A stretch of DNA of 64,000 nucleotides from positions 1-64,000 of the forward strand of contig JAVEYY010000010.1 in the NCBI GenBank assembly GCA_034003245.1, written 5' to 3'. Below the pieces are notes generated by a model. The model was given only the letters and a program-made list of their open reading frames with translations. It had not been told where the DNA came from and searched no databases. Source of the stretch: Perlabentimonas sp034003245 (GTDB lineage Bacteria; Bacteroidota; Bacteroidia; Bacteroidales; Tenuifilaceae). Made by a program: the position numbers and the translations under genes. Below are positions 17,699 through 26,896 of the stretch, in pieces. Each line of letters begins with the position of its first letter. Position 1 is the first letter of the stretch.

Positions 17699-19024
17699 CT
17701 ATAGCAGCGTGCTTGCCAAATCGGCTAAGTAGCTACGTTCCCCTTTCACCAGATTAATGTGCGCAAATATATCCTGCCCATGCATCTTATCCGACAGATA
17801 TGTTAACCCATTCGATTTCATATCGAGGTACGGGTGATCAATTTGCTGAATATCGCCAGTAAACACAAACTTGGTTCCCTCACCAGCTCTGGTAATAATT
17901 GTTTTTACCTCGTGAGGCGTTAAGTTCTGAGCTTCATCAACAATAAAAAATACGTTGGAAAGGCTTCGACCTCTGATGTAGGCCAGCGGAGTGATAACCA
18001 GCTTATCTAAACGCTGCATCTCCTCAATCTGCTGGTATTCTCTACTCGACGACTTAAACTTATTCTTAATCACTGTGAGGTTATCGAACAGGGGCTGCAT
18101 GTAGGGGCCAATTTTCTCATTCACATCACCTGGTAAAAATCCTAAATCACGGTTTGCCAGCGGCACAATGGGCCGAGCCAGTAATATTTGGTTAAAGTTT
18201 TTCTCCTGATGCAATGCGGTAGCAAGCGCCAAGAGGGTTTTGCCGGTTCCTGCTTTTCCAGTTAGGGAAACCAGCTGAATATCGGGTCTAATCAGGGCGT
18301 CGATAGAGAATGTTTGTTCAGAATTTCGCGGTTCGATACCGTAAGCCCTTACCTTTTCAACCCGACCAATGGATTGGGTTATCGGGCTATAGTGCCCCAA
18401 AGCGCTCGACTTGGCGCCCTTAATTATAAAATACTGGTTGGCGTATGGTTTTACACTTAAGTCCTTGGGATTAATCCCCTCGTAAGTTTCGTATAATGCT
18501 TGTACCTTTGCATCCTCAACCCCTTCAATCACCTCAATTTCACGCTTTAGGGTATCCAAATCCTTAATCTTGTCCGACAGGTAATCCTGTGCAACCAACC
18601 CCAGCGATTTGGCTTTCATCCTTAGGTTGATATCCTTAGAAACAAGGATTATCGACAACTTAGGGTTTTCCTTTTGCAGATAGTTGGCAATGGCCAGAAT
18701 CCTATGATCTGCATTCTTTTCGGCGAACGATTGCTCCATCTCGGGCGAAAAGGGTTTGCCTGTTTCGATTCTAAGTTTCCCATGCCCTTTGCCCAGCGAA
18801 ATTCCCCCGTTAAACAGATTATCGCCCGCAATCTTATCGAGCTCACGTGAGAACTCGCGCGCATGGAAGTTAATCATCTCGTTACCTTTCTTAAAGCGAT
18901 CAAGTTCCTCTAAGGCTACAATAGGAATCACAATATCGTTCTCCTGAAAGTTGTAAATGCAAGTAAAATCGTGCAGTAAAACGTTAGTATCTAGCACAAA
19001 AACTTTTTTCTTCTTAGTTGCCAT
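17699..19024 (-). CDS. phoH: PhoH-like ATPase with N-terminal PIN domain
   Basis: A 441-residue protein in the PIN-PhoH group (PhoH2/YlaK-type). The PIN domain (about 1-150) shows VFVLDTNVLLHDF and ALEELDRFKKG, with acidic residues for RNA cleavage. The PhoH helicase-like ATPase follows, with Walker A (LTGKAGTGKTLLALA, around residue 255), Walker B (FFIVDEAQNLT) and KFVFTGDIQQID. Such proteins act as RNA helicase/ribonuclease pairs in one chain. It lies 38 bases upstream of sixA and heads the run sixA-ppk-ppx. Confidence 0.92.
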   Translation of the reverse strand: MATKKKKVFVLDTNVLLHDFTCIYNFQENDIVIPIVALEELDRFKKGNEMINFHAREFSRELDKIAGDNLFNGGISLGKGHGKLRIETGKPFSPEMEQSFAEKNADHRILAIANYLQKENPKLSIILVSKDINLRMKAKSLGLVAQDYLSDKIKDLDTLKREIEVIEGVEDAKVQALYETYEGINPKDLSVKPYANQYFIIKGAKSSALGHYSPITQSIGRVEKVRAYGIEPRNSEQTFSIDALIRPDIQLVSLTGKAGTGKTLLALATALHQEKNFNQILLARPIVPLANRDLGFLPGDVNEKIGPYMQPLFDNLTVIKNKFKSSSREYQQIEEMQRLDKLVITPLAYIRGRSLSNVFFIVDEAQNLTPHEVKTIITRAGEGTKFVFTGDIQQIDHPYLDMKSNGLTYLSDKMHGQDIFAHINLVKGERSYLADLASTLL

Positions 19025-19222
19025 ACTCTTCGAAGTATTGAATAGTAAATAAATTAGGTTAAATCTACAAATAAACCTGAATTTTAGCTAAAAATGCTAA
19101 GCAAAATATTTGATAATTGCACAAAAAAAATTCCATCATGATATGTAAAAATGCTGCAAAACAAAGTTAATGCTCGAACTTTTATTCCCTTTCATAAAAT
19201 CGGACGAATACCAAAAATTGGA

Positions 19223-19230
19223 TACTTTTG
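19223..19230 (+). promoter_or_regulatory. Bacteroidetes -7 element before folC
   Basis: TACTTTTG matches TAnnTTTG and ends 18 bases before the folC ATG. There is no clear TTTG at the expected -33 distance. Confidence 0.4.
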
Positions 19231-19248
19231 CGCTAAATTTATTTAGCA

Positions 19249-20538
19249 ATGGACTACCAGCAAACGCTCAACTACCTCTTCTCTCAGCTTCCCATGTATC
19301 AACGGGTTGGTAAAGCTGCTTATAAGGCAAACCTCAACAATACTCTTGCTCTTGACGAGTATTTTGGACGTCCACATCGACTTTATAAAACCATTCACAT
19401 TGCAGGTACTAATGGAAAGGGAAGTGTTTCGCACATGCTAGCCTCGGTGCTAATGGCAGCTGGCTACCGGGTTGGGCTATACACATCTCCTCATTTAATT
19501 GATTTTAGGGAACGAATAAAAGTTGATGGAAAACCAATATCAAAAGAGGATGTTGTAGAATTTGTTCAGCAACACAAATCAATTTTCGAGCGAATTCAGC
19601 CCTCGTTTTTTGAGATGACTGTTGCCTTGGCTTTCAAATATTTTGCTGATAAGCAAGTTGATATAGCGGTTATTGAGGTCGGTCTAGGTGGCCGTCTCGA
19701 TTCCACAAATATAATAACACCTGAACTATCCGTTATCACCAATATTGGCCTCGACCACACCGATTTACTTGGCGATACCCTGCAGCTAATTGCACAGGAG
19801 AAGGCTGGAATTATCAAACCCAATATTCCTGTAGTTATTAGCGAATTGCAGGAGGATATCCAACAGGTTTTTATTGAAAAAGCAAGCGCTGAGGGTGCCC
19901 CAATTACATTTGCAAGCGAGATTTATGCAGTAAAACACACCCTCGTTAGAGATGGCGTTCAGGAATTTAAGGTTGAGAATAAACAGGATAAAACAAATTT
20001 AACCCTAGCAGTTGATTTACTGGGTAAATATCAGGCTAAAAACATTTTAGGAGTCGTTTCAGCAATTGATGTGCTATCCACCAGAGAATTCGATATCGAT
20101 CGAATCCAAGCTGCACAGGGACTAGAAAAGGCCGCTAGCAGCACCGGCCTGCTAGGTCGGTGGCAAATCATAAACCAATCGCCATTAGTAATCTGCGATA
20201 CTGGTCACAACGTTGACGGAATAACTCAACTTGTAGAGCAGATTGCGAATACACCCCACAACAAGCTGCACATGGTAATTGGTATGGTAGGCGATAAAAA
20301 TATTGATGGCGTATTAAGCCTGCTACCCAAAGAAGCCAACTACTACTTCACAAAAGCCTCAATACCCAGGGCGTTACATCAAGACGAGCTATCTAGGAAG
20401 GCTTCAAAGTTTAGCCTTAGCGGGTCAACACACTCGGAGGTAAAGGAGGCATTAGCCTTTGCATACACTAAGGCAATGCCCGATGACTTGATTTTTATAG
20501 GAGGCAGCACATTTGTAGTTGCCGATGCGCTTAGCTAA
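19249..20538 (+). CDS. folC: Folylpolyglutamate synthase / dihydrofolate synthase
   Basis: A 429-residue Mur-ligase-fold enzyme that adds glutamate to dihydropteroate or reduced folates. The ATP loop GTNGKGS is at residues 53-59, followed by GLYTSPHLIDFRERI, EVGLGGRLDSTN and TNIGLDHTDLLG, all typical of FolC. The C-terminal ligand-binding region contains CDTGHNVDGI. Length matches the family. It is transcribed alone and divergently from the phoH group, with a terminator after the stop codon. Confidence 0.96.
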   Translation: MDYQQTLNYLFSQLPMYQRVGKAAYKANLNNTLALDEYFGRPHRLYKTIHIAGTNGKGSVSHMLASVLMAAGYRVGLYTSPHLIDFRERIKVDGKPISKEDVVEFVQQHKSIFERIQPSFFEMTVALAFKYFADKQVDIAVIEVGLGGRLDSTNIITPELSVITNIGLDHTDLLGDTLQLIAQEKAGIIKPNIPVVISELQEDIQQVFIEKASAEGAPITFASEIYAVKHTLVRDGVQEFKVENKQDKTNLTLAVDLLGKYQAKNILGVVSAIDVLSTREFDIDRIQAAQGLEKAASSTGLLGRWQIINQSPLVICDTGHNVDGITQLVEQIANTPHNKLHMVIGMVGDKNIDGVLSLLPKEANYYFTKASIPRALHQDELSRKASKFSLSGSTHSEVKEALAFAYTKAMPDDLIFIGGSTFVVADALS

Positions 20539-20544
20539 AAAAAG

Positions 20545-20566
20545 AAAAACCGCTTTCGCGGTTTTT
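20545..20566 (+). terminator. Rho-independent terminator after folC
   Basis: A 9-bp stem (AAAAACCGC / GCGGTTTTT) with a TTTC loop and a following T run, seven bases after the folC stop. The A-rich left arm means it may also serve the convergent gene ending at 20570. Confidence 0.85.
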
Positions 20567-20569
20567 TAC

Positions 20570-21010
20570 CTAATCGGCCTTTAGCCCAAACATTATGGCT
20601 ACACAACCACTATCTATGGTTTCCGTGGGATTGTCGGAATGCGGATGAACCTTCACTAGAATAATTAGCTGCTGGGTAGCCTCTACTTTAAAATCCCATT
20701 TGGGTGAGTAATCGTTTTTTGCATTGGTGTATAGCAATGTGCGATCAACATCAAGCACCTGGAATTCGACCTTCGACAGGGGCTCAGATCCACAAACTGC
20801 AATTCGATACTCCTGACCAGCATAAAACGTTTTGAATAGTTCAGCATCCTCACCCTCGGTAAGTATTGCTGCATTATAGTTACCATCGTGAATAAATGGT
20901 GATAACTCCAACCGGCAAACCCTTTTGGCAAAGTTTTTACATTGCGCTGATCCTGAGAGCGAGCTAAAAGCTAAAGCACTGGTTAAAAGAATTATAGCTA
21001 AATATCTCAT
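20570..21010 (-). CDS. Small secreted protein of unknown function
   Basis: A 146-residue exported protein with a signal peptide ending SGSAQ. The mature part (about 123 residues) is beta-rich, with Cys residues near the start (AQCKNFAKRVC), middle (AVCGSE) and end (DSGCVAIMF), consistent with one or two disulfides. No family is recognised. It begins 15 bases after the lipoprotein gene upstream and is probably in its operon. Confidence 0.65.
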   Translation of the reverse strand: MRYLAIILLTSALAFSSLSGSAQCKNFAKRVCRLELSPFIHDGNYNAAILTEGEDAELFKTFYAGQEYRIAVCGSEPLSKVEFQVLDVDRTLLYTNAKNDYSPKWDFKVEATQQLIILVKVHPHSDNPTETIDSGCVAIMFGLKAD

Positions 21011-21025
21011 ATTAGGTGCAAATTT

Positions 21026-21943
21026 TTACATTATGTACTTAGTTCGAATTTCAATCACCTTATCCCTTAGTTCCTTAAAAACTGTTGGGCTAACCGAAAC
21101 CACATTTTTACTTCGCAATGTGGATGATGTTGAAGTATCGTTAATCACCTCTACCCTTGATACGGAAATCTGAATCTTATCGTAAATAATGCCTAGCTGA
21201 ATAATATCATCGAGTACCGATTTTACGTCGGCCATATGCTTGTGCTGTTCCAAAAGGCTGATAACAGTACCAAGTGAGAACTTCTGATCAATTATGCGCT
21301 CAATGAGCTCATTATCGGTTTTACCAACATCATTTACTAGTGAAGTGGCAATGTAAAGGCCTTCAATCCATCCGCCAACCAAAATAATTGACCCAATGGC
21401 AACCCTGTCGTTCTCCTCAAGAATGGAATTGGTGTTTAAAAAAGTTTCGGAGATAATATCCATTATCGCCTCGCGGTTGTTCACATTCTCCTCGAGACGT
21501 TGAATAATGGAATTGTCAATTGCATTGAGAATTCCCAGCCCCTCGGCTAACTTCTTCGAGGCGGTCATATACTTAATCGATGCCGGGGTTTGATCGAACA
21601 GGCTGGCATAGCTCAAATCGGTGCTGTAAATACCCAAATTCAGCGCCATGCTCTTGGAGGTTGTGTAACGCGATATGTTTTCAACCGGATTCAATATTTC
21701 GGGGTTATACTGCGCACCCGAACGCTTTAAAAGCATTGCCGTTTCTAGTGGCGATGGCAAGGAATAAAAGATTTGCCGAGCTGTTTGAACACCCGTCTTT
21801 GTTATATCGGTGCTCGATAAATCTTCCACATCTACCTTAACCTTATCCTTTTGGGAGGATTCGGAAGCACAACCCAACATAACAATAGTCAGAAAAAAGC
21901 CCACGTAAACAATACACTTTCTATTTAACAACCTGATAGTCAT
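21026..21943 (-). CDS. Lipoprotein of unknown function
   Basis: A 305-residue lipoprotein with a good lipobox (FLTIVMLGC, Cys25). The mature part is mainly alpha-helical, with a short conserved-looking segment RQIFYSLPSPLETAMLLKRS and no catalytic motif I can name. Proteins of this shape occur widely in Bacteroidetes. It is followed by the small secreted protein gene in the same direction. Confidence 0.65.
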   Translation of the reverse strand: MTIRLLNRKCIVYVGFFLTIVMLGCASESSQKDKVKVDVEDLSSTDITKTGVQTARQIFYSLPSPLETAMLLKRSGAQYNPEILNPVENISRYTTSKSMALNLGIYSTDLSYASLFDQTPASIKYMTASKKLAEGLGILNAIDNSIIQRLEENVNNREAIMDIISETFLNTNSILEENDRVAIGSIILVGGWIEGLYIATSLVNDVGKTDNELIERIIDQKFSLGTVISLLEQHKHMADVKSVLDDIIQLGIIYDKIQISVSRVEVINDTSTSSTLRSKNVVSVSPTVFKELRDKVIEIRTKYIM

Positions 21944-22180
21944 ACCTACAAGTTTTGATATTTATGCTAATAGTGGTCAATCGATAAGTAAAAGTAATAT
22001 TTTTTTTTAAACTGTTAGTACTATAACCACTATTAAGTTTGCATTCAAACTGCTCTTAACTTTAGTCTTTCCTTAAAACTAACAAATTTTTTATGCTTCA
22101 CTTACGTGCGAAGGGATGAACAAGTTGGCTTATGGTAAAGATTTTTTCGTTTTATATCAAGCGATAACCTTATTTTAATT

Positions 22181-22188
22181 TACTTTTG
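22181..22188 (+). promoter_or_regulatory. Bacteroidetes -7 element
   Basis: TACTTTTG matches TAnnTTTG and lies 29 bases before the ATG at 22218. It supports that ATG over the in-frame TTG six bases earlier. Confidence 0.4.
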
Positions 22189-22217
22189 CGGCTCAAAAAA
22201 CAATTACAGATTTGTAT

Positions 22218-22757
22218 ATGGACATTTCGAAAACTGACAAACAAAAGCAGCAGCTACTTATCGAAACACTTGAAAAAAGTAGCGACGAGAAGGTAATGTC
22301 GATGTTAATTGACCTAAAGGAACACGGTGAGCTGTTTTACCTTAACTCTCTTCTAAACATGCTTCTAAGCAACCGGAGCGAACAGCTAAAAAAAGGTTTA
22401 GTTGAGTTTATCTCTGATATCAAGTTGCAGGCTGCGGCGCCAATTATTGCCAATTGTGTCGACATACACAAATCGTCCCCTCACATAATTTTGCTGATAA
22501 CAGCAAGCTGGCAAAGCCGACTCGATTTCTCAGCTCATCTCTCCACTTTCTTTCAAATCCTCATCGATTCCGATTATAAAAGTGCTTTTGAGGCATTTAC
22601 TGTTATTGAAAACAATATTGACGGGCTCACTCCCGATGAACTAACTGAGCATATTGCATTGGTGAGAAAGGGTATAAACAAAACTGATCGCGACAAGCAG
22701 TTACTGCTTCTTGAGATGATCAGCGTGCTCGATAAAACCAGAAGAGCGGCTGAATAG
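22218..22757 (+). CDS. Helical-repeat protein of unknown function
   Basis: A 179-residue soluble, all-helical protein from the ATG at 22218. Leu-rich helices of about 30-40 residues repeat (KVMSMLIDLKEHGELFYLNS, QAAAPIIANCVDIHKSSPHI), suggesting HEAT-like repeats and a scaffolding or binding role. There is no signal peptide or catalytic motif. The stop codon lies inside the terminator stem that follows. Confidence 0.65.
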   Translation: MDISKTDKQKQQLLIETLEKSSDEKVMSMLIDLKEHGELFYLNSLLNMLLSNRSEQLKKGLVEFISDIKLQAAAPIIANCVDIHKSSPHIILLITASWQSRLDFSAHLSTFFQILIDSDYKSAFEAFTVIENNIDGLTPDELTEHIALVRKGINKTDRDKQLLLLEMISVLDKTRRAAE

Positions 22758-22767
22758 CCGCTCTTTC
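22743..22767 (+). terminator. Terminator overlapping a stop codon
   Basis: A perfect 10-bp stem (AAGAGCGGCT / AGCCGCTCTT) with a GAAT loop, followed by a T/C-rich tail. The TAG stop (22755-22757) of the helical-repeat gene sits in the loop and right arm. Confidence 0.75.
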
Positions 22768-22785
22768 ACTTTCGAATTTCTATAA

Positions 22786-23763
22786 TTACTCGTGGCTTGA
22801 GTAGTATTTCATAAACTGGCTGCGCTCGTACACATCGGGGTTACCAATTTGACCATAATTCATTTTCCCTTTAAAATCGGCAATATTTGCAAAACCCTTC
22901 TCGTCCATCCAGCTGTTGAGAAAATCGACAAAGGTTTTTAAGTGTGCATGACCATTTCGGTAAAGAGCCGAGCATACCTGAACGCTACTTGCTCCGGCAA
23001 GAATCATTTTAACCACTGCCTCGCCACTATGAACGCCGGTTGATGCTGATATATCGATTTTTGGTACTGCATGACTTGCCATGGCAACCCACCGAAGGGT
23101 ATCGCGAATGTCGGCAGGATTACTGAATACCTCAGCCGATATAACCTTTAGTGCTTTAATATCGAGATCGGGCGCGAAAAAACGGTTAAACAGAACAACA
23201 CCTTGTATATTCCTGTACCAAAGCTGCTCAATAATTCGTAATGGATTTGTGAAATGGTCGCCCAACTTAAAAACTATGGGGATTGATATCAATTTCCGAA
23301 GTTTCTCTGCTAAAGTAAAGTAAACCTCCTCATAGTCTTCGGCTTTTTTCCGGCTATCGGTGGGCAAAACAAAAACGTTAACCTCAAGGGCATCGGCTCC
23401 TGCCTGTTGAATCTTTGCGGCAAAATCGATCCACTTGGAAGCCGAAATACAGTTTATGCTGGCAATAACTGGGATATCAACAGCCTTTTTGGTACTGGAA
23501 ATAAGCTCCAGATATTTTTCCACGTTATTACTGGTTACATAGGATTTTAAATAATCCTCGGCCTCAGGGTAATCGCTATGAACAGAGAGCGATCCTGCCT
23601 CGTGTAGGATTTGTTCCTCGAAAAGCGATTTTAGGACAACAGCCGCTGCCCCATTTGCCTCCAATTTTTTAATCGACTCCACATTGGAAGTTAGCCCAGA
23701 ACTGCTAACAATAATTGGATTCTTTAGGTTTAACCCAAGATAAGTAGACTTTAAATTTGCCAT
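22786..23763 (-). CDS. Dihydroorotate dehydrogenase-like FMN oxidoreductase
   Basis: A 325-residue TIM-barrel protein of the dihydroorotate dehydrogenase superfamily, from the ATG at 23763. The N-terminus LGLNLKNPIIVSSSGLTSN and the Lys in AAVVLKSLFEEQ match the FMN-binding start of the family, and STGVHSGEAVVKMILAGASSVQVCSALYRNG matches the C-terminal phosphate-binding part. Where PyrD has NxS(C/S)P before the catalytic base, this protein reads EVNVFVLPTDS, so the usual catalytic Cys/Ser is absent. It is therefore probably not PyrD. It is followed closely by the YggS gene on the same strand. Confidence 0.8.
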   Translation of the reverse strand: MANLKSTYLGLNLKNPIIVSSSGLTSNVESIKKLEANGAAAVVLKSLFEEQILHEAGSLSVHSDYPEAEDYLKSYVTSNNVEKYLELISSTKKAVDIPVIASINCISASKWIDFAAKIQQAGADALEVNVFVLPTDSRKKAEDYEEVYFTLAEKLRKLISIPIVFKLGDHFTNPLRIIEQLWYRNIQGVVLFNRFFAPDLDIKALKVISAEVFSNPADIRDTLRWVAMASHAVPKIDISASTGVHSGEAVVKMILAGASSVQVCSALYRNGHAHLKTFVDFLNSWMDEKGFANIADFKGKMNYGQIGNPDVYERSQFMKYYSSHE

Positions 23764-23810
23764 TGGTTTTCGTTTTGGGGTGGAAAAACGTTTGAAAAAT
23801 AGCAATTTTT

Positions 23811-24488
23811 TTAATTACCACCATAGTTACGCACGCCAAAAATATTGCTTCCTACCCGTATCATAGTTGCACCTTCCTCAATTGCTATTTGATAATCGCC
23901 TGACATACCCATAGATAGAGTGTTGAAATACGAATCCTGAGAAAAAAATTCTTCTTTTACTTTATTAAAGATATTGGCCAACCCTTTAAACTCCCTTCGA
24001 ACATGATTCAAATCGTCGGTAAACGTGGCCATACCCATTAAACCAACAATTCTAACGTTCTGAAGCTGTTTTAGCGATCCCGATAATAATAACTCTTTAA
24101 GTTCATCGTGCGAAAGGCCAAACTTAGTATCCTCCTCGGCAATATGCATTTGCAGCAAGCAATCGATTACTCGATTATTCCTGGCAGCTCCCTTATCAAT
24201 CTCCTTTAAAAGTTTAAGGCTGTCAACTGAATGAATAAGCTGTACAAAAGGTGCAATATACTTAACCTTGTTGGTTTGGAGATGCCCAACCAAATGCCAT
24301 TGTATATCTTTGGGCATTGCCTCATATTTCGATATCATCTCCTGAACCTTATTCTCTCCAAATATTCGTTGTCCAGCATTATATGCCTGCATAATAGTTT
24401 CAGGGGGATGGGTTTTGGATATCGCCACGAGTACTACGCCCTGGGGCAACTCCGATTTTATGGACAATAAATTTTGTGCTACACTCAT
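23811..24488 (-). CDS. YggS/PROSC-family PLP-binding protein
   Basis: A 225-residue PLP-homeostasis protein. The Lys-containing segment VVLVAISKTHPPETI near the N-terminus carries the PLP Lys; IQWHLVGHLQTNKVKYI and the C-terminal GMSGDYQIAIEEGATMIRVGSNIFG are family signatures. It controls pyridoxal phosphate levels in the cytoplasm. The ATG at 24488 gives the usual start. It is 47 bases upstream of the DHODH-like gene and may form an operon with it. Confidence 0.93.
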   Translation of the reverse strand: MSVAQNLLSIKSELPQGVVLVAISKTHPPETIMQAYNAGQRIFGENKVQEMISKYEAMPKDIQWHLVGHLQTNKVKYIAPFVQLIHSVDSLKLLKEIDKGAARNNRVIDCLLQMHIAEEDTKFGLSHDELKELLLSGSLKQLQNVRIVGLMGMATFTDDLNHVRREFKGLANIFNKVKEEFFSQDSYFNTLSMGMSGDYQIAIEEGATMIRVGSNIFGVRNYGGN

Positions 24489-24554
24489 ATCAAATGCTTT
24501 CTGCAAAGTTAAAACTTCGTGATACTAATTAAAAGTCTATTCGTAATAAAAAGA

Positions 24555-24582
24555 GAATCGGGTAGTTTTGGCTACCCGATTC
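24555..24582 (-). terminator. Rho-independent terminator after DUF1015 gene
   Basis: A perfect 11-bp stem (GAATCGGGTAG / CTACCCGATTC) with a 6-base loop. On the minus strand it is followed by TCTCTTTTTATT, so it should end the serC-serA-DUF1015 run. Confidence 0.85.
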
Positions 24583-24604
24583 AGCATTATTACATCTTTT
24601 ATGC

Positions 24605-25846
24605 TTAATCCAAACTATGTATAACTAATCCACTTCTAAGCTTAGGCTCAAACCAAGTAGTTTTGGGAGGCATAATATTCCCTGTATCGGCAATATCGAT
24701 AAGCTGTTTCATTGATACTGGGTAAAGAGCAAAGGCAGCCGCCATCTCGCCGCTATCGACCCGCTTTTTAAGCTCACCCAATCCACGAATTCCACCCACA
24801 AAGTCGATTCGCTTAGAGGTTCTCAAATCTTTAATATCCAAAATCTCATCTAGAACTAAATTTGAGAGAACGGTTACGTCCAGAATTCCAATAGGATCGT
24901 TATCGTTGTAGCTGCCAGGTTTAGCTGTAAGGGAGTACCATTTTCCCTCGAGGTACATGCTAAAGTTGTGAAGTGCCTTGGGATTGTATATCTCCTGCCC
25001 CTTCTCCTCAATCACAAAGTTTTTCTGAAGTTTCTCGATAAGCTGCGCTGGAGTTAATCCGTTAAGATCTTTCACCACGCGATTGTAGTCGATGATACTA
25101 AGCTGATTATCGGGGAAAATTACCGCAAGGAAATAGTTATACTCCTCGTTGCCTGTGTGGTTGGGAGTTTTTGATTTCTTTTCCTGTCCTACTCTTGCAG
25201 CTGCAGCAGTACGATGGTGCCCATCGGCTACGTAAAGCGCAGGTTGTTGGGCAAATATTTCGGTAATCCTACTGTTAACAGCATTATCTTCAATGGTCCA
25301 CAGATGATGACCAAATCCATCCTCGGCCACAAAATCGTAATCGGGATTCTTGCTGCTCACTATTTTGGCTACTATGTCATCAACCTCTTTAATGGCAGGG
25401 TAAGCAAAGAAAACGGGTTCGATGTTTGCGTTTTGAATGCGTACGTGAATCATTCTGTCCTCTTCCTTGTCGGGACGAGTAAGCTCGTGCTTCTTTATTT
25501 TACCCTCCATGTAATCCTCAAAATGGCAGGCTACAGCTAAACCATACTGAGTGCGTCCCTCCATGGTTTGAGCATACACATAGTACATCTCCTTGCTATC
25601 CTTAACAAGCCATCCCTGTTGTTGCCATTTTTTGAAATTATCAACAGCCTTATCGTAAGCCTCCTGCGAGTGCTCGTCGATAATTGGATCGAAATCAATC
25701 TCGGGTTTAATAATGTGAAGTAGTGATTTCTCACCTGCCTCAGCTTTTGCCTCCTGTGAGTTAAGCACATCGTATGGACGAGAGGCAACCTCTTTTGCCA
25801 GCTCCTTGGGTGGGCGAATACCCTTAAAGGGTTTAATTTTAACCAT
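24605..25846 (-). CDS. DUF1015 family protein, serine-cluster
   Basis: A 413-residue cytoplasmic protein of the DUF1015 family. The start IKPFKGIRPPKELAKEVASRPYDV is the family signature. An internal YVADGHHRTAAAARV block (near residue 205) has clustered His and Asp residues that could be catalytic or metal-binding. It follows serA by 24 bases and comes after serC, an order common in Bacteroidetes, so a role in serine metabolism or its control is likely but not shown. Confidence 0.88.
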   Translation of the reverse strand: MVKIKPFKGIRPPKELAKEVASRPYDVLNSQEAKAEAGEKSLLHIIKPEIDFDPIIDEHSQEAYDKAVDNFKKWQQQGWLVKDSKEMYYVYAQTMEGRTQYGLAVACHFEDYMEGKIKKHELTRPDKEEDRMIHVRIQNANIEPVFFAYPAIKEVDDIVAKIVSSKNPDYDFVAEDGFGHHLWTIEDNAVNSRITEIFAQQPALYVADGHHRTAAAARVGQEKKSKTPNHTGNEEYNYFLAVIFPDNQLSIIDYNRVVKDLNGLTPAQLIEKLQKNFVIEEKGQEIYNPKALHNFSMYLEGKWYSLTAKPGSYNDNDPIGILDVTVLSNLVLDEILDIKDLRTSKRIDFVGGIRGLGELKKRVDSGEMAAAFALYPVSMKQLIDIADTGNIMPPKTTWFEPKLRSGLVIHSLD

Positions 25847-25870
25847 TTGCTTTATATTTGATACAGATTA

Positions 25871-26794
25871 TTACTTATTTACCTGGAATGTACGATCGCC
25901 AGTTTTTAAAAATTTAACGATCTGATTGGCTGCTGCAAGTCCAGCATTGATGTTAGCCTCAGAGGTTTGGGCACCCATCTTTTTCGGAGTAGCAAAAACC
26001 CTGTTTCCGAATTTTTCCTTCAGCAAATCCTGATTGCCAGCAGCAATATCGGTAACATACTTAAGGTCGGTACGCTCCTCGAAAGCCTTTACTAGTCCAT
26101 CCTCATCTATTACCTCCTTACGGGCAGTATTAACTACACAAGCACCTTTCGGCATTTTGGTTAACAGGTTGTAACCAATCGATTTTTTCGTCTTATCGTT
26201 AGCCGGAATATGTAGCGAAAGGTAATCGCTAACAGAGTAAAGTTCCTCAACCGAATTTACCACTTTAACGCCATCCTTCTCCATATCCTCCTTCTTAACG
26301 AATGGATCGAAGGCGTATATTTCCATACCAAAGCCTTTAGCGTGCGAGGCTACCAGTTTGCCCACGTTGCCGTAGGCATGAATACCCAGTCGCTTGCCCA
26401 TAATTTCGGAACCAGTTGTTGGATTAAACTGATCGCGAGCCATAAAGATCATCATTCCAATAGCTAACTCTGCAACAGCATTGGAGTTTTGACCTGGTGT
26501 GTTCATGGCAACAACCCCTTTGGCAGTGCAAGCCTCAAGGTCGAGATTGTCGTATCCTGCACCAGCGCGTACAACAATTTTCAGGTTCTTAGCAGCTTCA
26601 ATCACATCGTCCGATATGATATCGCTACGAACAATAATGGCATCAACATCAGCTACAGCTTTCAGCAAATCAGCCTTATCAGTGTATTTCTCAAGCAGAG
26701 CCAGTTCAAAGCCTGCTCCCTCAACAATTTTCCGGATGCCATCAACGGCAACCTTAGCAAAGGGTTTATCGGTTGCTACGAGTACTTTTGCCAT
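25871..26794 (-). CDS. serA: D-3-phosphoglycerate dehydrogenase, short form
   Basis: A 307-residue NAD-dependent dehydrogenase that oxidises 3-phosphoglycerate, the first step of serine synthesis. The NAD-binding segment GIHAYGNVGKLVA and the active-site block VVNTARKEVIDEDGL are clear. There is no regulatory ACT domain. The usual catalytic His (TPHxG) is replaced: the sequence reads ATPKKMGAQTSEA, with Lys271/Lys272 in that place, as in the lysine-type short PGDHs reported from Bacteroidetes and Entamoeba. It lies between serC and the DUF1015 gene. Confidence 0.93.
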   Translation of the reverse strand: MAKVLVATDKPFAKVAVDGIRKIVEGAGFELALLEKYTDKADLLKAVADVDAIIVRSDIISDDVIEAAKNLKIVVRAGAGYDNLDLEACTAKGVVAMNTPGQNSNAVAELAIGMMIFMARDQFNPTTGSEIMGKRLGIHAYGNVGKLVASHAKGFGMEIYAFDPFVKKEDMEKDGVKVVNSVEELYSVSDYLSLHIPANDKTKKSIGYNLLTKMPKGACVVNTARKEVIDEDGLVKAFEERTDLKYVTDIAAGNQDLLKEKFGNRVFATPKKMGAQTSEANINAGLAAANQIVKFLKTGDRTFQVNK

Positions 26795-26849
26795 AGTAAA
26801 ATATTTTAAAGTTAAATTATTGGATTAATTGTAAAGCTTATATGAAAAG

Positions 26850-26882
26850 AAAGGGCTGAACAGCATTACTATTCAGCCCTTT
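26850..26882 (-). terminator. Terminator between serC and serA
   Basis: A perfect 11-bp stem (AAAGGGCTGAA / TTCAGCCCTTT) with an 11-base loop. On the minus strand it is followed by CTTTTC. It sits 15 bases after the serC stop, so serA may have its own promoter or depend on read-through. Confidence 0.75.
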
Positions 26883-26896
26883 AACACATTTATCAA

